In this document: piece by piece, positions 17,386 to 24,820 of the stretch
Numbering within the stretch: position 1 is the stretch's first letter
How the letters are laid out: every line of letters starts with the position of its first letter
Source: Leeuwenhoekiella parthenopeia
GTDB taxonomy: Bacteria > Bacteroidota > Bacteroidia > Flavobacteriales > Flavobacteriaceae
Assembly: GCF_020782115.1 (NCBI RefSeq)
Contig: NZ_JAJGMW010000001.1
Coordinates: 1-64,000, forward strand
Reading direction: 5' to 3'
DNA length: 64,000 bases
Notes under the pieces: generated by a model
What the model saw: only the letters and a program-made list of their open reading frames with translations
Database searches by the model: none
Told to the model about the DNA's origin: nothing
Translations under genes and position numbers: made by a program

Positions 17386-18105
17386 TTATCCCTGTTTTTC
17401 TGAGTCATTAAGACCCAATTGTGCTTTTAATTTTTCGAGTTCGTCTTCAGCCTTTGCTGTGCTGGTATCAGCTGCCTTTTCCAGCTCATCATCGATTGAC
17501 TTCGACGCATTGGCAATATCGCCGTAAGCTTCGGCAAGTGCTTCTTCCTGTGCAACTTTTTCTTTCATTCGCTCCAGCATGGAGACGGTGCCGGTGCTGT
17601 CCAGCTCGGCCATTTGTTTATTCAGGCTTTTAGTAGCGTTGCTCACTTTTACCCGGGCCTTAAGCGTTTTAAGCTCATTTTCCCATTTGCTGATGTTTGC
17701 TTTGATATTCTGAATGTTCTTCTGCAACTGAGCCACATTGTTGTCAAATTTCTCCGATTCGGTTTTAGCCTGAGCGACCTGCTTTTCGGACTCTTCCTTT
17801 TTAAGGAGGGCTTCTTTAGCAAGACGGTCGGCCTCTGCGGCATCCATTTGTTTATTGTGCGCCTTTTTAAGAATCACAATGGCTTTGCTTTGATAATCTT
17901 CGGCCTTGTTTTGAAATTCTTCCTGGTCGTTTTTGGCACGTATGGCCAAAGCCTTTACCTGAGCTAAAGCCTCCAGGCTTTTATCGAGGTCGTGCTTCAT
18001 GTCACGAATACCCTGTTCGGTTAATTTGATCGGGTCTTCCATATTATCAATTGCAGCATTGGCTTCTGCCTCTCCTATTTTAAATAAGCGTCTAAAAATG
18101 TTCAT
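17386..18105 (-). CDS. PspA/IM30 family membrane-stress protein
   Basis: 239 residues, mostly alpha-helical coiled coil. An N-terminal amphipathic helix (NIFRRLFKIGEAEANAAID) and the family signature EDPIKLTEQGIRDM at 22-35 are present. PspA/Vipp1 proteins belong to the ESCRT-III superfamily and polymerise on damaged inner membranes to limit proton leakage. Unlike the E. coli psp operon there are no pspB, pspC or pspF genes nearby. The partners here are a CesT/YbjN-like protein before it and YqiJ/flotillin-like proteins after it. It lies 12 bases after the upstream gene and 2 bases before the next. Confidence 0.93.
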   Translation of the reverse strand: MNIFRRLFKIGEAEANAAIDNMEDPIKLTEQGIRDMKHDLDKSLEALAQVKALAIRAKNDQEEFQNKAEDYQSKAIVILKKAHNKQMDAAEADRLAKEALLKKEESEKQVAQAKTESEKFDNNVAQLQKNIQNIKANISKWENELKTLKARVKVSNATKSLNKQMAELDSTGTVSMLERMKEKVAQEEALAEAYGDIANASKSIDDELEKAADTSTAKAEDELEKLKAQLGLNDSEKQG

Positions 18106-18117
18106 GAGTTCTAGGTT

Positions 18118-18513
18118 TTAATATTTTGAAAATTCAATGATTTTATCTGAGTATTCACTCATCAGCAGACTTAAGGAGTTTAGCGAACCTTCGAGTTCAT
18201 TCAAATCCATATTTTCAATCTGTAAGGTGTCTCTAAAAATGACTTTTTCGCCCGTCTCGTTGAGTACAAAAGCCCCATGAATGACATCGCGATTCTTTTG
18301 AAGCAGACTTTTAAAGATTTTTTCTGACTGGTTGTTGATCTTAAAGATGAACTGTTCCATAATTAAAATGGGCGGAGCAACACCCAATATGAGATTTTTG
18401 ATACCCGAAGATTCTTTCTGTACGACCAGAATACCATCCTGCGGATTCTCGAAGGTTATATTAAAGTCCAACTCCAGTAAAAAGTTCTTGGTAATTGAAA
18501 AATGATCTTTCAT
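18118..18513 (-). CDS. CesT/YbjN-fold-like small protein at the head of the PspA operon
   Basis: 131 residues with no signal peptide or membrane segment. The order of an N-terminal helix, a beta sheet with LILGVAPPILIMEQFIFKI, and a C-terminal FRDTLQIENMDLNELEGSL plus helix resembles type III secretion chaperone-like (CesT/Tir) and YbjN proteins. In E. coli the small DUF2170 gene yjfI precedes the pspA-like yjfJ in a similar way. My assignment rests on pattern and position, not on a clear motif. It is the first gene of the PspA-YqiJ-flotillin run and is divergent from the XRE regulator. A chaperone or adaptor role for PspA is an inference. Confidence 0.6.
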   Translation of the reverse strand: MKDHFSITKNFLLELDFNITFENPQDGILVVQKESSGIKNLILGVAPPILIMEQFIFKINNQSEKIFKSLLQKNRDVIHGAFVLNETGEKVIFRDTLQIENMDLNELEGSLNSLSLLMSEYSDKIIEFSKY

Positions 18514-18696
18514 CGGCTTTTGGTTAGCGAGGTGTTAAAATTTTCTAAAGTTTAATAATACAAAATCTAAACAATAAATGTTTAAACTACAGGAAATATT
18601 AGCGTCAATAATGCGTGAATTAATACTACCATAATTGTTTGTTTTTAAATTGATGTTTTGTTTGAACTACAACACGTGATCAGGGTGTCTACTAAA

Positions 18697-18731
18697 AAAA
18701 TTAGCTGAATTGAATTCGTTTCGCTAATTTT
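18697..18731. promoter_or_regulatory. Inverted repeat in the divergent XRE/PspA-operon gap
   Basis: Perfect 9-base arms AAAATTAGC (18697-18705) and GCTAATTTT (18723-18731) with a 17-base spacer. TTAGC also occurs at 18527-18531, 18599-18603 and 18774-18778; the longer AATATTAGC is repeated at 18595-18603 and 18770-18778. A candidate regulator-binding region. Confidence 0.45.
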
Positions 18732-18741
18732 GTTAGATAAA

Positions 18742-18768
18742 TTTACAAATAAAAATCTTATTTGCAAA
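18742..18768. promoter_or_regulatory. Candidate operator palindrome before the XRE gene
   Basis: Arms TTTACAAATAA and TTATTTGCAAA (11 bases, one mismatch) around the spacer AAATC. The 7-base inner arms CAAATAA/TTATTTG are perfect. It ends 15 bases before the XRE start codon, the usual place for an autoregulatory operator. Confidence 0.5.
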
Positions 18769-18783
18769 TAATATTAGCAATAT

Positions 18784-19539
18784 ATGTCATTTTTCGGAAA
18801 AAACATCAGAAAGATTCGTAGCGTAAAAACCTTAAGCCAGCAGGCATTTGCAGAGCTATTTGACTTAAAAAGAGGCACTTTGGGGGCTTATGAAGAAGGC
18901 CGAAGCGAACCAAAAATCGAAACCATCATCACTATTGCTAATTATTTTAGCATCCCCATAGATGATTTGCTAACGCGGGAACTTACGGTAAACGAATTGC
19001 TCAAATTTAAAAGTTCGTTGACTGAACAGTTTGAAGTCGTTGCTACAGAACGTTTTCCTTCAATACCCTGTATAACAGATACCAATGCTTCAGATTATGT
19101 GCAGTTTTGTGAAAAAGAAAGCTTTATTCAGGATATGGTTAGTTTGGCCCTGCCTGTAGAATCGGAAGCTGAATTGCGGGGATATGTTATTCAAAGTCTT
19201 GAAATGAGCAATCAGGATCAGGGCTTGTTTCCTAAAGATCTGGTTATAGGAGAGCGGGTTAAACTTACCAAGCTTGATAAATTAAGACGTGGTGAAATGG
19301 TGCTTGTAGTGACCAAAAGTCAACTGATTTTAAGACGCCTCTACGTACAGGGTGATGTATTGGTCCTCAAAGCCGATCATAAAAACGTGCAGGAAATCAC
19401 GATTAACCGCACTGATGTATGCGAGCTGTGGCGCATAATAGCGGTTTTTCAAAAACGAGTACCGGAAGTCACAAATGGTATCGAAGAAAAACTACTGAAG
19501 CTTGAAGAGGAATTTGCTAAGCTACGCGGGAGAATTTGA
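18784..19539 (+). CDS. XRE-family transcriptional regulator with S24-like C-terminal domain
   Basis: 251 residues. The N-terminal helix-turn-helix (about 5-62) contains LSQQAFAELFDLKRGTLGAYEEG, written here in outline, and SEPKIETIITIANYFSI. The C-terminal part (about 130-215) has FPKDLVIGERV, RRGEMVLVVT and ILRRLYVQGDVLVLKAD, typical of the beta-rich LexA/S24-like fold, but I see no clear Ser-Lys protease pair, so it may be a ligand-binding or dimerisation version. A short coiled coil (about 230-248) ends the protein. It is divergent from the PspA run and has a strong palindrome just before it, so autoregulation and control of the divergent genes are plausible. Confidence 0.85.
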   Translation: MSFFGKNIRKIRSVKTLSQQAFAELFDLKRGTLGAYEEGRSEPKIETIITIANYFSIPIDDLLTRELTVNELLKFKSSLTEQFEVVATERFPSIPCITDTNASDYVQFCEKESFIQDMVSLALPVESEAELRGYVIQSLEMSNQDQGLFPKDLVIGERVKLTKLDKLRRGEMVLVVTKSQLILRRLYVQGDVLVLKADHKNVQEITINRTDVCELWRIIAVFQKRVPEVTNGIEEKLLKLEEEFAKLRGRI

Positions 19540-19914
19540 AAATCCATCTTCGATCTTATACTTAAACTGATTCTTGCAAAAGATGGAAGCATAGGTTTGT
19601 CTCCAGATCAGGACATCTCTGTCATCCATTGATTTACAGATAAGAACTTTATGATCTAGAAAAACAGTTCGAGGCCAAGCGAGAAAAGGAATGGGAGGTC
19701 TATTACTCATTTTAAAAGGATTTCTTTTCATACTCATTGAATCTGGCGTACTTAATTCGATTAGAATTAAATTTTGTGATTCACAGTATTTTATAGCATC
19801 CAGTAAATGATCAGAATAATAAAAATAAAGAGCGCCAAAAAACCGAACGCCCATATAGAGTAGCAGGAGTAGAAATCCTAAAACAAAAAGTATACTAATG
19901 GTTTCCTGAAGCAT
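19522..19914 (-). CDS. Hypothetical single-pass membrane protein
   Basis: 130 residues. One strong N-terminal membrane segment (about 7-32, ISILFVLGFLLLLLYMGV) is followed by a soluble part of about 95 residues with no family I recognise. It contains DAIKYCESQNLILIELSTPDS and a WPRTVFLDHKVLICKSMDDRD-like strand pattern (given in outline), suggesting a small alpha/beta domain on the cytoplasmic or periplasmic face. The 3' end overlaps the convergent XRE gene by 18 bases. It may form a unit with nothing else, since the hydroxylase gene upstream ends... on the same strand 26 bases before its own start region at 19941. Confidence 0.6.
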   Translation of the reverse strand: MLQETISILFVLGFLLLLLYMGVRFFGALYFYYSDHLLDAIKYCESQNLILIELSTPDSMSMKRNPFKMSNRPPIPFLAWPRTVFLDHKVLICKSMDDRDVLIWRQTYASIFCKNQFKYKIEDGFSNSPA

Positions 19915-19940
19915 ATTTTCTAACTCCGGCCAAATTTAGA

Positions 19941-20894
19941 TCACTCCGCCAACTCCAATTCGAGCTGTTCAAGCATGTACGCTTCACGCAATTGTCGGCG
20001 CTGTTGTTTTATGGTAAGTGTACTCCCGTCGTGACTCCATCCCGGAGGTCCAAAAATATACATCCATTTGTCTCTGAATTTGGATGTCTTTTTGGTATCA
20101 TTCCAAATGTCTTTATACTCGTGGGTAAGAATAATTAACGGATTATAGCTGTTTGGAGCGTGCGTAACCCCGTATTCGATATCAATGTCCTCGTCGAGTT
20201 CCTTAAAGGTCCCAAAAACCCGGTCGAAAATATTGAGGAATCCACCGTGATTTTTATCCATATACTCCAAATTGCGGGCGTGATGCACCTGATGCATCGT
20301 ATGGGTATTAAATACTTTATCAATGATACCCAGTTTTGGCACATATTGCGAATGCAGCTGAAACTGCCACAACGCCTCAATCCCCAGGCAGACCACTAAC
20401 ATTTCGGGCGGAAAACCGATAGCGACAATCCACACATAAAATAAAGGTTTGTAGAAAATGGTAAACCAACCGTTACGCACGGCGGTTCCTAAATTGAAAT
20501 TGTCTGACGAGTGGTGTACGATATGTGCGGCCCAGAAAAAACGGACCATATGATTCTGCCGGTGAAACCAGTAATACGAAAAATCATCTGCAAGCTGACA
20601 GAGAATCCATACATACCAGGCATAGCCAAAGGATTCCCAGCCCATAATATTTTGCCGAACGCCATCAACCATTGGGTTGAACAATTCATACACCCAGCTA
20701 AAAAGCAGAATAACGGTTATGGTTTTTATAAGCGGCGCAATTAGCGTTGATCCCACGCCCATAGTAAGGCTCGCTGCAAGATCCTTCCAGTTGTAAATGT
20801 GGTCGTGATCGCTATGTTTACTGTAGGTGAGCTCGACTAAAATTAATCCTAAAAAACAGGGAACTCCGTAAATTAACGGGTTTGTGAAATCCAT
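19941..20894 (-). CDS. Sterol desaturase / fatty acid hydroxylase superfamily protein
   Basis: 317 residues with about four membrane segments and the histidine clusters of di-iron membrane hydroxylases: H111-x3-H115, H124-x2-H127-H128, and H198-x2-H201-x2-H204-H205. These enzymes hydroxylate or desaturate lipids such as fatty acids, carotenoids or sterol-like compounds using O2. The substrate cannot be told from sequence alone. The C-terminus (about 255-317) is charged and cytoplasmic. The gene is 26 bases upstream of the 130-residue membrane protein on the same strand, so the two may be co-transcribed. Confidence 0.92.
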   Translation of the reverse strand: MDFTNPLIYGVPCFLGLILVELTYSKHSDHDHIYNWKDLAASLTMGVGSTLIAPLIKTITVILLFSWVYELFNPMVDGVRQNIMGWESFGYAWYVWILCQLADDFSYYWFHRQNHMVRFFWAAHIVHHSSDNFNLGTAVRNGWFTIFYKPLFYVWIVAIGFPPEMLVVCLGIEALWQFQLHSQYVPKLGIIDKVFNTHTMHQVHHARNLEYMDKNHGGFLNIFDRVFGTFKELDEDIDIEYGVTHAPNSYNPLIILTHEYKDIWNDTKKTSKFRDKWMYIFGPPGWSHDGSTLTIKQQRRQLREAYMLEQLELELAE

Positions 20895-21070
20895 AAAGTG
20901 GGCTTAGACCCTAAACTTACCGAATACGCAGCACAATCCCATCGTATTAAGCCAGAAATCTTAAAATTTTGTGAAAAATTAATACTCCTATTTAACAAAT
21001 CCTGAAACAGCTTTGAAATACATTACTCAGAAAATAATAACCCTGTTTGATAATTAGTGTTTTTACTAAA

Positions 21071-21844
21071 CTAAAGCTTCTTAGCTTCTTCCCAGAATAC
21101 ATCCATCTCGCCCAGTGTCATATCCCGTAAATCTTTATTGTTTTCTTTTGCCTTAGATTCCAGATATTGAAAACGTTTTATAAACTTTTTATTTGTACGC
21201 TCGAGCGCGCTCTCGGGATCTACTTTTAAAAAGCGGGCGTAGTTAATCATCGAGAATAAAACATCGCCAAATTCGGCCTCAATTTTTTCCGGATCCTGAG
21301 CGTTTACTTCTTCCTGCAGTTCGGCGAGTTCTTCCTGTAACTTTTCAAAAACCTGTTGGGGTTCTTCCCAGTCAAAGCCTACACCGGCCACTTTATCCTG
21401 AATGCGACTGGCCTTAACCAGTGCCGGCAGCGATTTTGGCACGCCTTCGAGCACCGATTTCTTTCCTTCTTTCAGCTTTAAATTTTCCCAATTGCGCTTT
21501 ACATCTTCTTCATTTTCTACCTCTACATCGCCGTAAATATGCGGATGTCTCGAAATAAGTTTTTCGCAGATTCCGTTAGCAACATCTGCGATATCAAAAT
21601 CGCCGGTCTCGCTGCCTATTTTAGCATAAAACACAATGTGCAACAGCAAGTCACCCAACTCCTTTTTAACCTCATCGAGATCATTATCCAGAATCGCATC
21701 TCCCAGCTCGTAGGTTTCTTCAATAGTGAGATGCCGTAAAGTCTGCATGGTTTGTTTGCGATCCCAGGGGCACTGCTCGCGCAATTCATTCATTATGGTG
21801 AGCAGGCGGTCTATCGCTTGCAGTTGGTCTTCTCTTGTATTCAT
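21071..21844 (-). CDS. mazG: Nucleoside triphosphate pyrophosphohydrolase MazG
   Basis: 257 residues, the two-domain MazG length. The first MazG domain has the metal-binding EETYE at 42-46 and KELGDLLLH at 61-69; the second has LQEELAELQEEV and EAEFGDVLFSMINYARF in the C-terminal half. It hydrolyses NTPs, including non-canonical ones, to NMP and pyrophosphate, cleaning the nucleotide pool and affecting ppGpp signalling in E. coli. It lies downstream of the DUF5606 gene but after a strong terminator at 21951-21990, so it probably has its own promoter. Confidence 0.96.
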   Translation of the reverse strand: MNTREDQLQAIDRLLTIMNELREQCPWDRKQTMQTLRHLTIEETYELGDAILDNDLDEVKKELGDLLLHIVFYAKIGSETGDFDIADVANGICEKLISRHPHIYGDVEVENEEDVKRNWENLKLKEGKKSVLEGVPKSLPALVKASRIQDKVAGVGFDWEEPQQVFEKLQEELAELQEEVNAQDPEKIEAEFGDVLFSMINYARFLKVDPESALERTNKKFIKRFQYLESKAKENNKDLRDMTLGEMDVFWEEAKKL

Positions 21845-21950
21845 TTTTTGGAAAATTAAGGCCTAAACACCTATTAAACTATAAAGTTAGGCATCCTGCC
21901 ACATTAACACTGATCCTTAGCAAATCAATTTAAATCCTGATTTGATTTCA

Positions 21951-21990
21951 AAAAAAAACCACAATCTGAATATTCAAATTGTGGTTTTTT
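21951..21990 (-). terminator. Terminator of the ruvX-def-DUF5606 run
   Basis: Arms AACCACAAT and ATTGTGGTT around a 12-base loop, with A and T tracts on both outer sides. On the minus strand the T run directly follows the stem, 16 bases past the DUF5606 stop. Confidence 0.85.
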
Positions 21991-22005
21991 GTGCGTTTCA
22001 AACGC

Positions 22006-22551
22006 TTATTTCTTGCGGGCTGCGGTGCTTTTTGCAGTGCCCCCTTTTTTAGCGGAAGAGGATTTGGGTGCAGCCTTGGTTGCTGCAGGCTTTGCCTTTT
22101 CACCTTTAGGAGCTGCTTTAGCCGCTGGCTTTTCTTTTGGTTCTTCGGCTACCGGCTCTTCTGCTTTCTGAGCAGGAAGCAAATCGTTTTCCTGTAGTAA
22201 ATTATACCATTGAATCACTTTCTTGATGTCACTTGCGTACACGCGGTCTTCATCAAAATTTGGAAGAATTTGGAAGAAATACGCCTCCAGGTCATCCTTA
22301 GACCCCTTATGATCAATGGCTTTACCACCGTTTTCTTTTTCAGCTATTTTAGCAAAAACCTCACGCAATGGAGTTTCACCATCTAAAGTATAAATAGAAA
22401 TTTCTGAAAGCACACTCACGTTGTGACGCAGGCCTACCGGCATTTTCTTACCGTCTGTAAGGGATTCTGCAATGAAACCGGTGCGGGTTTGTGCACGCAA
22501 ATGGTATAAACCGGGTTTACCAGAAATTGAAACTATTTTATCTAAACTCAT
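22006..22551 (-). CDS. DUF5606 domain protein
   Basis: 181 residues. The N-terminal part (about 1-135) is the conserved DUF5606 region found in Bacteroidota: MSLDKIVSISGKPGLYHL, then RTGFIAESLTDGKK, and DLEAYFFQILPNFDEDRVY near residue 90-108. The remaining C-terminal 45 residues are a low-complexity tail rich in K, A, P and E, ending STAARKK, similar to histone-like basic tails. Function is unknown to me. It follows def by 120 bases on the same strand and ends at a strong terminator, and may be transcribed with ruvX and def. Confidence 0.88.
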   Translation of the reverse strand: MSLDKIVSISGKPGLYHLRAQTRTGFIAESLTDGKKMPVGLRHNVSVLSEISIYTLDGETPLREVFAKIAEKENGGKAIDHKGSKDDLEAYFFQILPNFDEDRVYASDIKKVIQWYNLLQENDLLPAQKAEEPVAEEPKEKPAAKAAPKGEKAKPAATKAAPKSSSAKKGGTAKSTAARKK

Positions 22552-22671
22552 ACGTTTTATTTAGCCGTTAAAATCGGGATTACTATGTTAATGCTATTTT
22601 TAATAAGGGGGCAAATATCTAGGGTCTTTTTTAATTTTCAAAATAAATAAAGCACCCCTGTCTGATTTTAA

Positions 22672-23259
22672 CTATCGCAGCTTAATGTCTGGGAAACGCA
22701 TACGGTAATCTGCATTGACCTTACCCTTGCTGATGTTACCCAGTTTATTTTTGATAATGCGTTTTTTAAGGCTGCTAAGTTTGTCTGTAAACAGTACACC
22801 TTCAATATGATCGTACTCGTGCTGAATCACGCGGGCCAGCAAACCATCAAATTCTTCTACGTGCTCATTAAAATCGGCATCCTGGTATTTGATCTTGATA
22901 TTCGGGCATCTGAAGACCTCTTCATTGACACCGGGAATACTCAGGCAACCTTCATTAAAAGCCCATTCATCACCGGTTTCTTCTAAAATCTCCGGATTGA
23001 TAAAGGCTTGCTTAAAGCTTTTTAATCGTTGTTGCTCGGTCTCGCTTAAATCTTCATCATCAGCAAACGGGGTGGCATCTACTACAAACAATCGTATCGA
23101 ACGCCCAATTTGCGGTGCTGCCAGGCCTACACCGCTGGCACCATACATGGTCTCAAACATATTTTCGATCAACGCATCAAGACCGGGATAATCTGGTGTT
23201 ATGGGCTCTGCTTTTTTTCTAAGTACGGGATCTCCGTAAGCCACTATAGGTAAAATCAT
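22672..23259 (-). CDS. def: Peptide deformylase
   Basis: 195 residues. All three family motifs are present: GVGLAAPQIG at 43-52, EGCLS at 103-107 and QHEYDH at 146-151. Metal ligands are C105, H147 and H151, with E148 as catalytic base. The enzyme removes the formyl group from the N-terminal methionine of new proteins. It follows ruvX by 44 bases, an arrangement seen in many Bacteroidota. Confidence 0.97.
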   Translation of the reverse strand: MILPIVAYGDPVLRKKAEPITPDYPGLDALIENMFETMYGASGVGLAAPQIGRSIRLFVVDATPFADDEDLSETEQQRLKSFKQAFINPEILEETGDEWAFNEGCLSIPGVNEEVFRCPNIKIKYQDADFNEHVEEFDGLLARVIQHEYDHIEGVLFTDKLSSLKKRIIKNKLGNISKGKVNADYRMRFPDIKLR

Positions 23260-23303
23260 ATCTACTGGTTACTTTTTAAAACCCAAAAAAGGGCGCTTCA
23301 GGC

Positions 23304-23711
23304 TTATTGATTGTACAAATAAGATTGAAGTATAATGGTCGCACTTATTTCGTCAAGAAGTGCTTTGTTTTTACGTTGTTTCTTTTTCATCCCGCCATCG
23401 AGCATCGACTGTGCTGCCATTTTAGAAGTAAACCGCTCATCCACACGTTTGATTGGAATGCTGGTTATTTTTTCTAAGCTTTCGCGAAATTTCTGAATGT
23501 TTGCTTCCACATCAGAAGCTACATTGTTGAGGCGTTTTGGTTCCCCTAAAATAATCAAGGCCACATCTTCAGCTTCTAAATACTTTTTTAAAAACGGAAG
23601 CAATTCTGACGTATTTACAGTGGTCAAACCCGAAGCGATAAGCTGTAACTCATCGGTCACGGCAATGCCGGTGCGTTTGGTACCATAATCTAATGCCAGA
23701 ATGCGAGCCAT
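23304..23711 (-). CDS. ruvX: Holliday junction resolvase-like protein / pre-16S rRNA nuclease YqgF
   Basis: 135 residues, the usual YqgF length. The RNase H-like fold shows in ILALDYGTKRTGIAVTD at 4-20 with a catalytic aspartate, LIILGEPKRLN in the middle and VDERFTSKMAAQ with a second acidic residue near position 91. In E. coli YqgF takes part in 16S rRNA 5'-end maturation; a Holliday-junction role has also been proposed. It leads the ruvX-def-(DUF5606) run. Confidence 0.95.
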   Translation of the reverse strand: MARILALDYGTKRTGIAVTDELQLIASGLTTVNTSELLPFLKKYLEAEDVALIILGEPKRLNNVASDVEANIQKFRESLEKITSIPIKRVDERFTSKMAAQSMLDGGMKKKQRKNKALLDEISATIILQSYLYNQ

Positions 23712-23723
23712 CTAATTTTTTGG

Positions 23724-23755
23724 CAAAAGTAAGGTATTCAACTAAGATGAACCAA
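23724..23755 (-). promoter_or_regulatory. Promoter of ruvX-def
   Basis: On the minus strand TACTTTTG (23731-23724) lies 21 bases after TTG (23755-23753). The -7 box is identical to that of rpsF. The start codon is 13 bases downstream of the box. Confidence 0.6.
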
Positions 23756-23952
23756 AAACTCGGCTGCTATGAGCCAAAATTAAATAGAACTGCCGTGTTC
23801 ATTTAATGTATTTAAACTTCTGGAGGCTATCTTGGGTTTTTCAAAACTGCTGGGTTATCTTTAGCCCCGCAAAGTAATCTACCTCGGGGCAAGACCACGA
23901 GGCATTCTTTAAAACTAAATTTTTAATTTCGAGGCAAGCCCCAGAGGAAGTA

Positions 23953-23960
23953 TACCTTTG
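23953..23960 (+). promoter_or_regulatory. Candidate -7 box of dapD
   Basis: TACCTTTG matches TAnnTTTG and lies 34 bases before the dapD ATG. No clear TTG is at the -33 position. The rest of the 283-base gap contains GC-rich partial inverted repeats (CCTCGGGGC near 23882, CGAGGCAAGCCCC near 23930) but no gene. Confidence 0.45.
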
Positions 23961-23994
23961 GCGTTGCCAATAAAAAGTAAACCAACCTTACAAC

Positions 23995-24810
23995 ATGCAA
24001 CAGGTAAAAAATCTTATTGAAGCAGCGTGGGATGATCGCTCGTTATTACAGGACAAAGTCACTCAGGATGCAATACGCGAAGTGATTGAACTTTTAGACG
24101 GAGGTACCCTGCGCGTTGCAGAACCCGATGGTGATGACTGGAAGGTAAACGAATGGGTTAAGAAAGCCGTAGTACTCTACTTCCCCATTCAAAAAATGGA
24201 AAAACTGGAAGTGGGTATTTTTGAATACCACGATAAAATGCCGCTTAAACGCGGGTACCAGGATAAAGGAATACGCGTGGTACCTCACGCTGTAGCCCGT
24301 CACGGAGCCTACATCTCTAAAGGAGTGATCTTAATGCCCAGTTATGTAAACATCGGGGCTTATGTAGATGAAGGTACGATGGTTGACACCTGGGCGACAG
24401 TAGGTAGTTGTGCACAAATAGGTAAAAATGTGCACCTCTCGGGTGGTGTGGGTATAGGCGGAGTTTTAGAGCCTTTACAGGCTGCCCCCGTCATTATAGG
24501 TGACAATGCATTTATTGGATCGCGTTGTATCGTCGTTGAAGGTGTACGCGTAGGCAAAGAAGCCGTTTTGGGTGCTAATGTGGTGCTTACCGCTTCAACT
24601 AAAATCATCGACGTAACCGGCGACGAGCCTAAAGAAACCAAAGGGTATGTTCCACCACGCTCTGTGGTAATACCCGGAAGCTATACTAAGAAATTTGCTG
24701 CCGGTGAGTATCAGGTGCCTTGTGCGCTGATCATTGGTACCCGTAAAGAAAGTACCGATAAGAAAACCTCACTTAACGACGCGTTACGTGAGTATGATGT
24801 GGCGGTGTAA
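23995..24810 (+). CDS. dapD: 2,3,4,5-tetrahydropyridine-2,6-dicarboxylate N-succinyltransferase
   Basis: 271 residues. The N-terminal helical domain is followed by a left-handed beta helix of hexapeptide repeats (about 105-225; GVILMPSYVNIGAYVDEG and VHLSGGVGIGGVLEPL are typical) and a C-terminal cap. It transfers succinyl from succinyl-CoA to tetrahydrodipicolinate in the lysine and diaminopimelate pathway, so it supplies both lysine and peptidoglycan. The next gene, a GT9 transferase, starts 10 bases later on the same strand and may be co-transcribed. Confidence 0.97.
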   Translation: MQQVKNLIEAAWDDRSLLQDKVTQDAIREVIELLDGGTLRVAEPDGDDWKVNEWVKKAVVLYFPIQKMEKLEVGIFEYHDKMPLKRGYQDKGIRVVPHAVARHGAYISKGVILMPSYVNIGAYVDEGTMVDTWATVGSCAQIGKNVHLSGGVGIGGVLEPLQAAPVIIGDNAFIGSRCIVVEGVRVGKEAVLGANVVLTASTKIIDVTGDEPKETKGYVPPRSVVIPGSYTKKFAAGEYQVPCALIIGTRKESTDKKTSLNDALREYDVAV

Positions 24811-24820
24811 TTTCGTTTAG

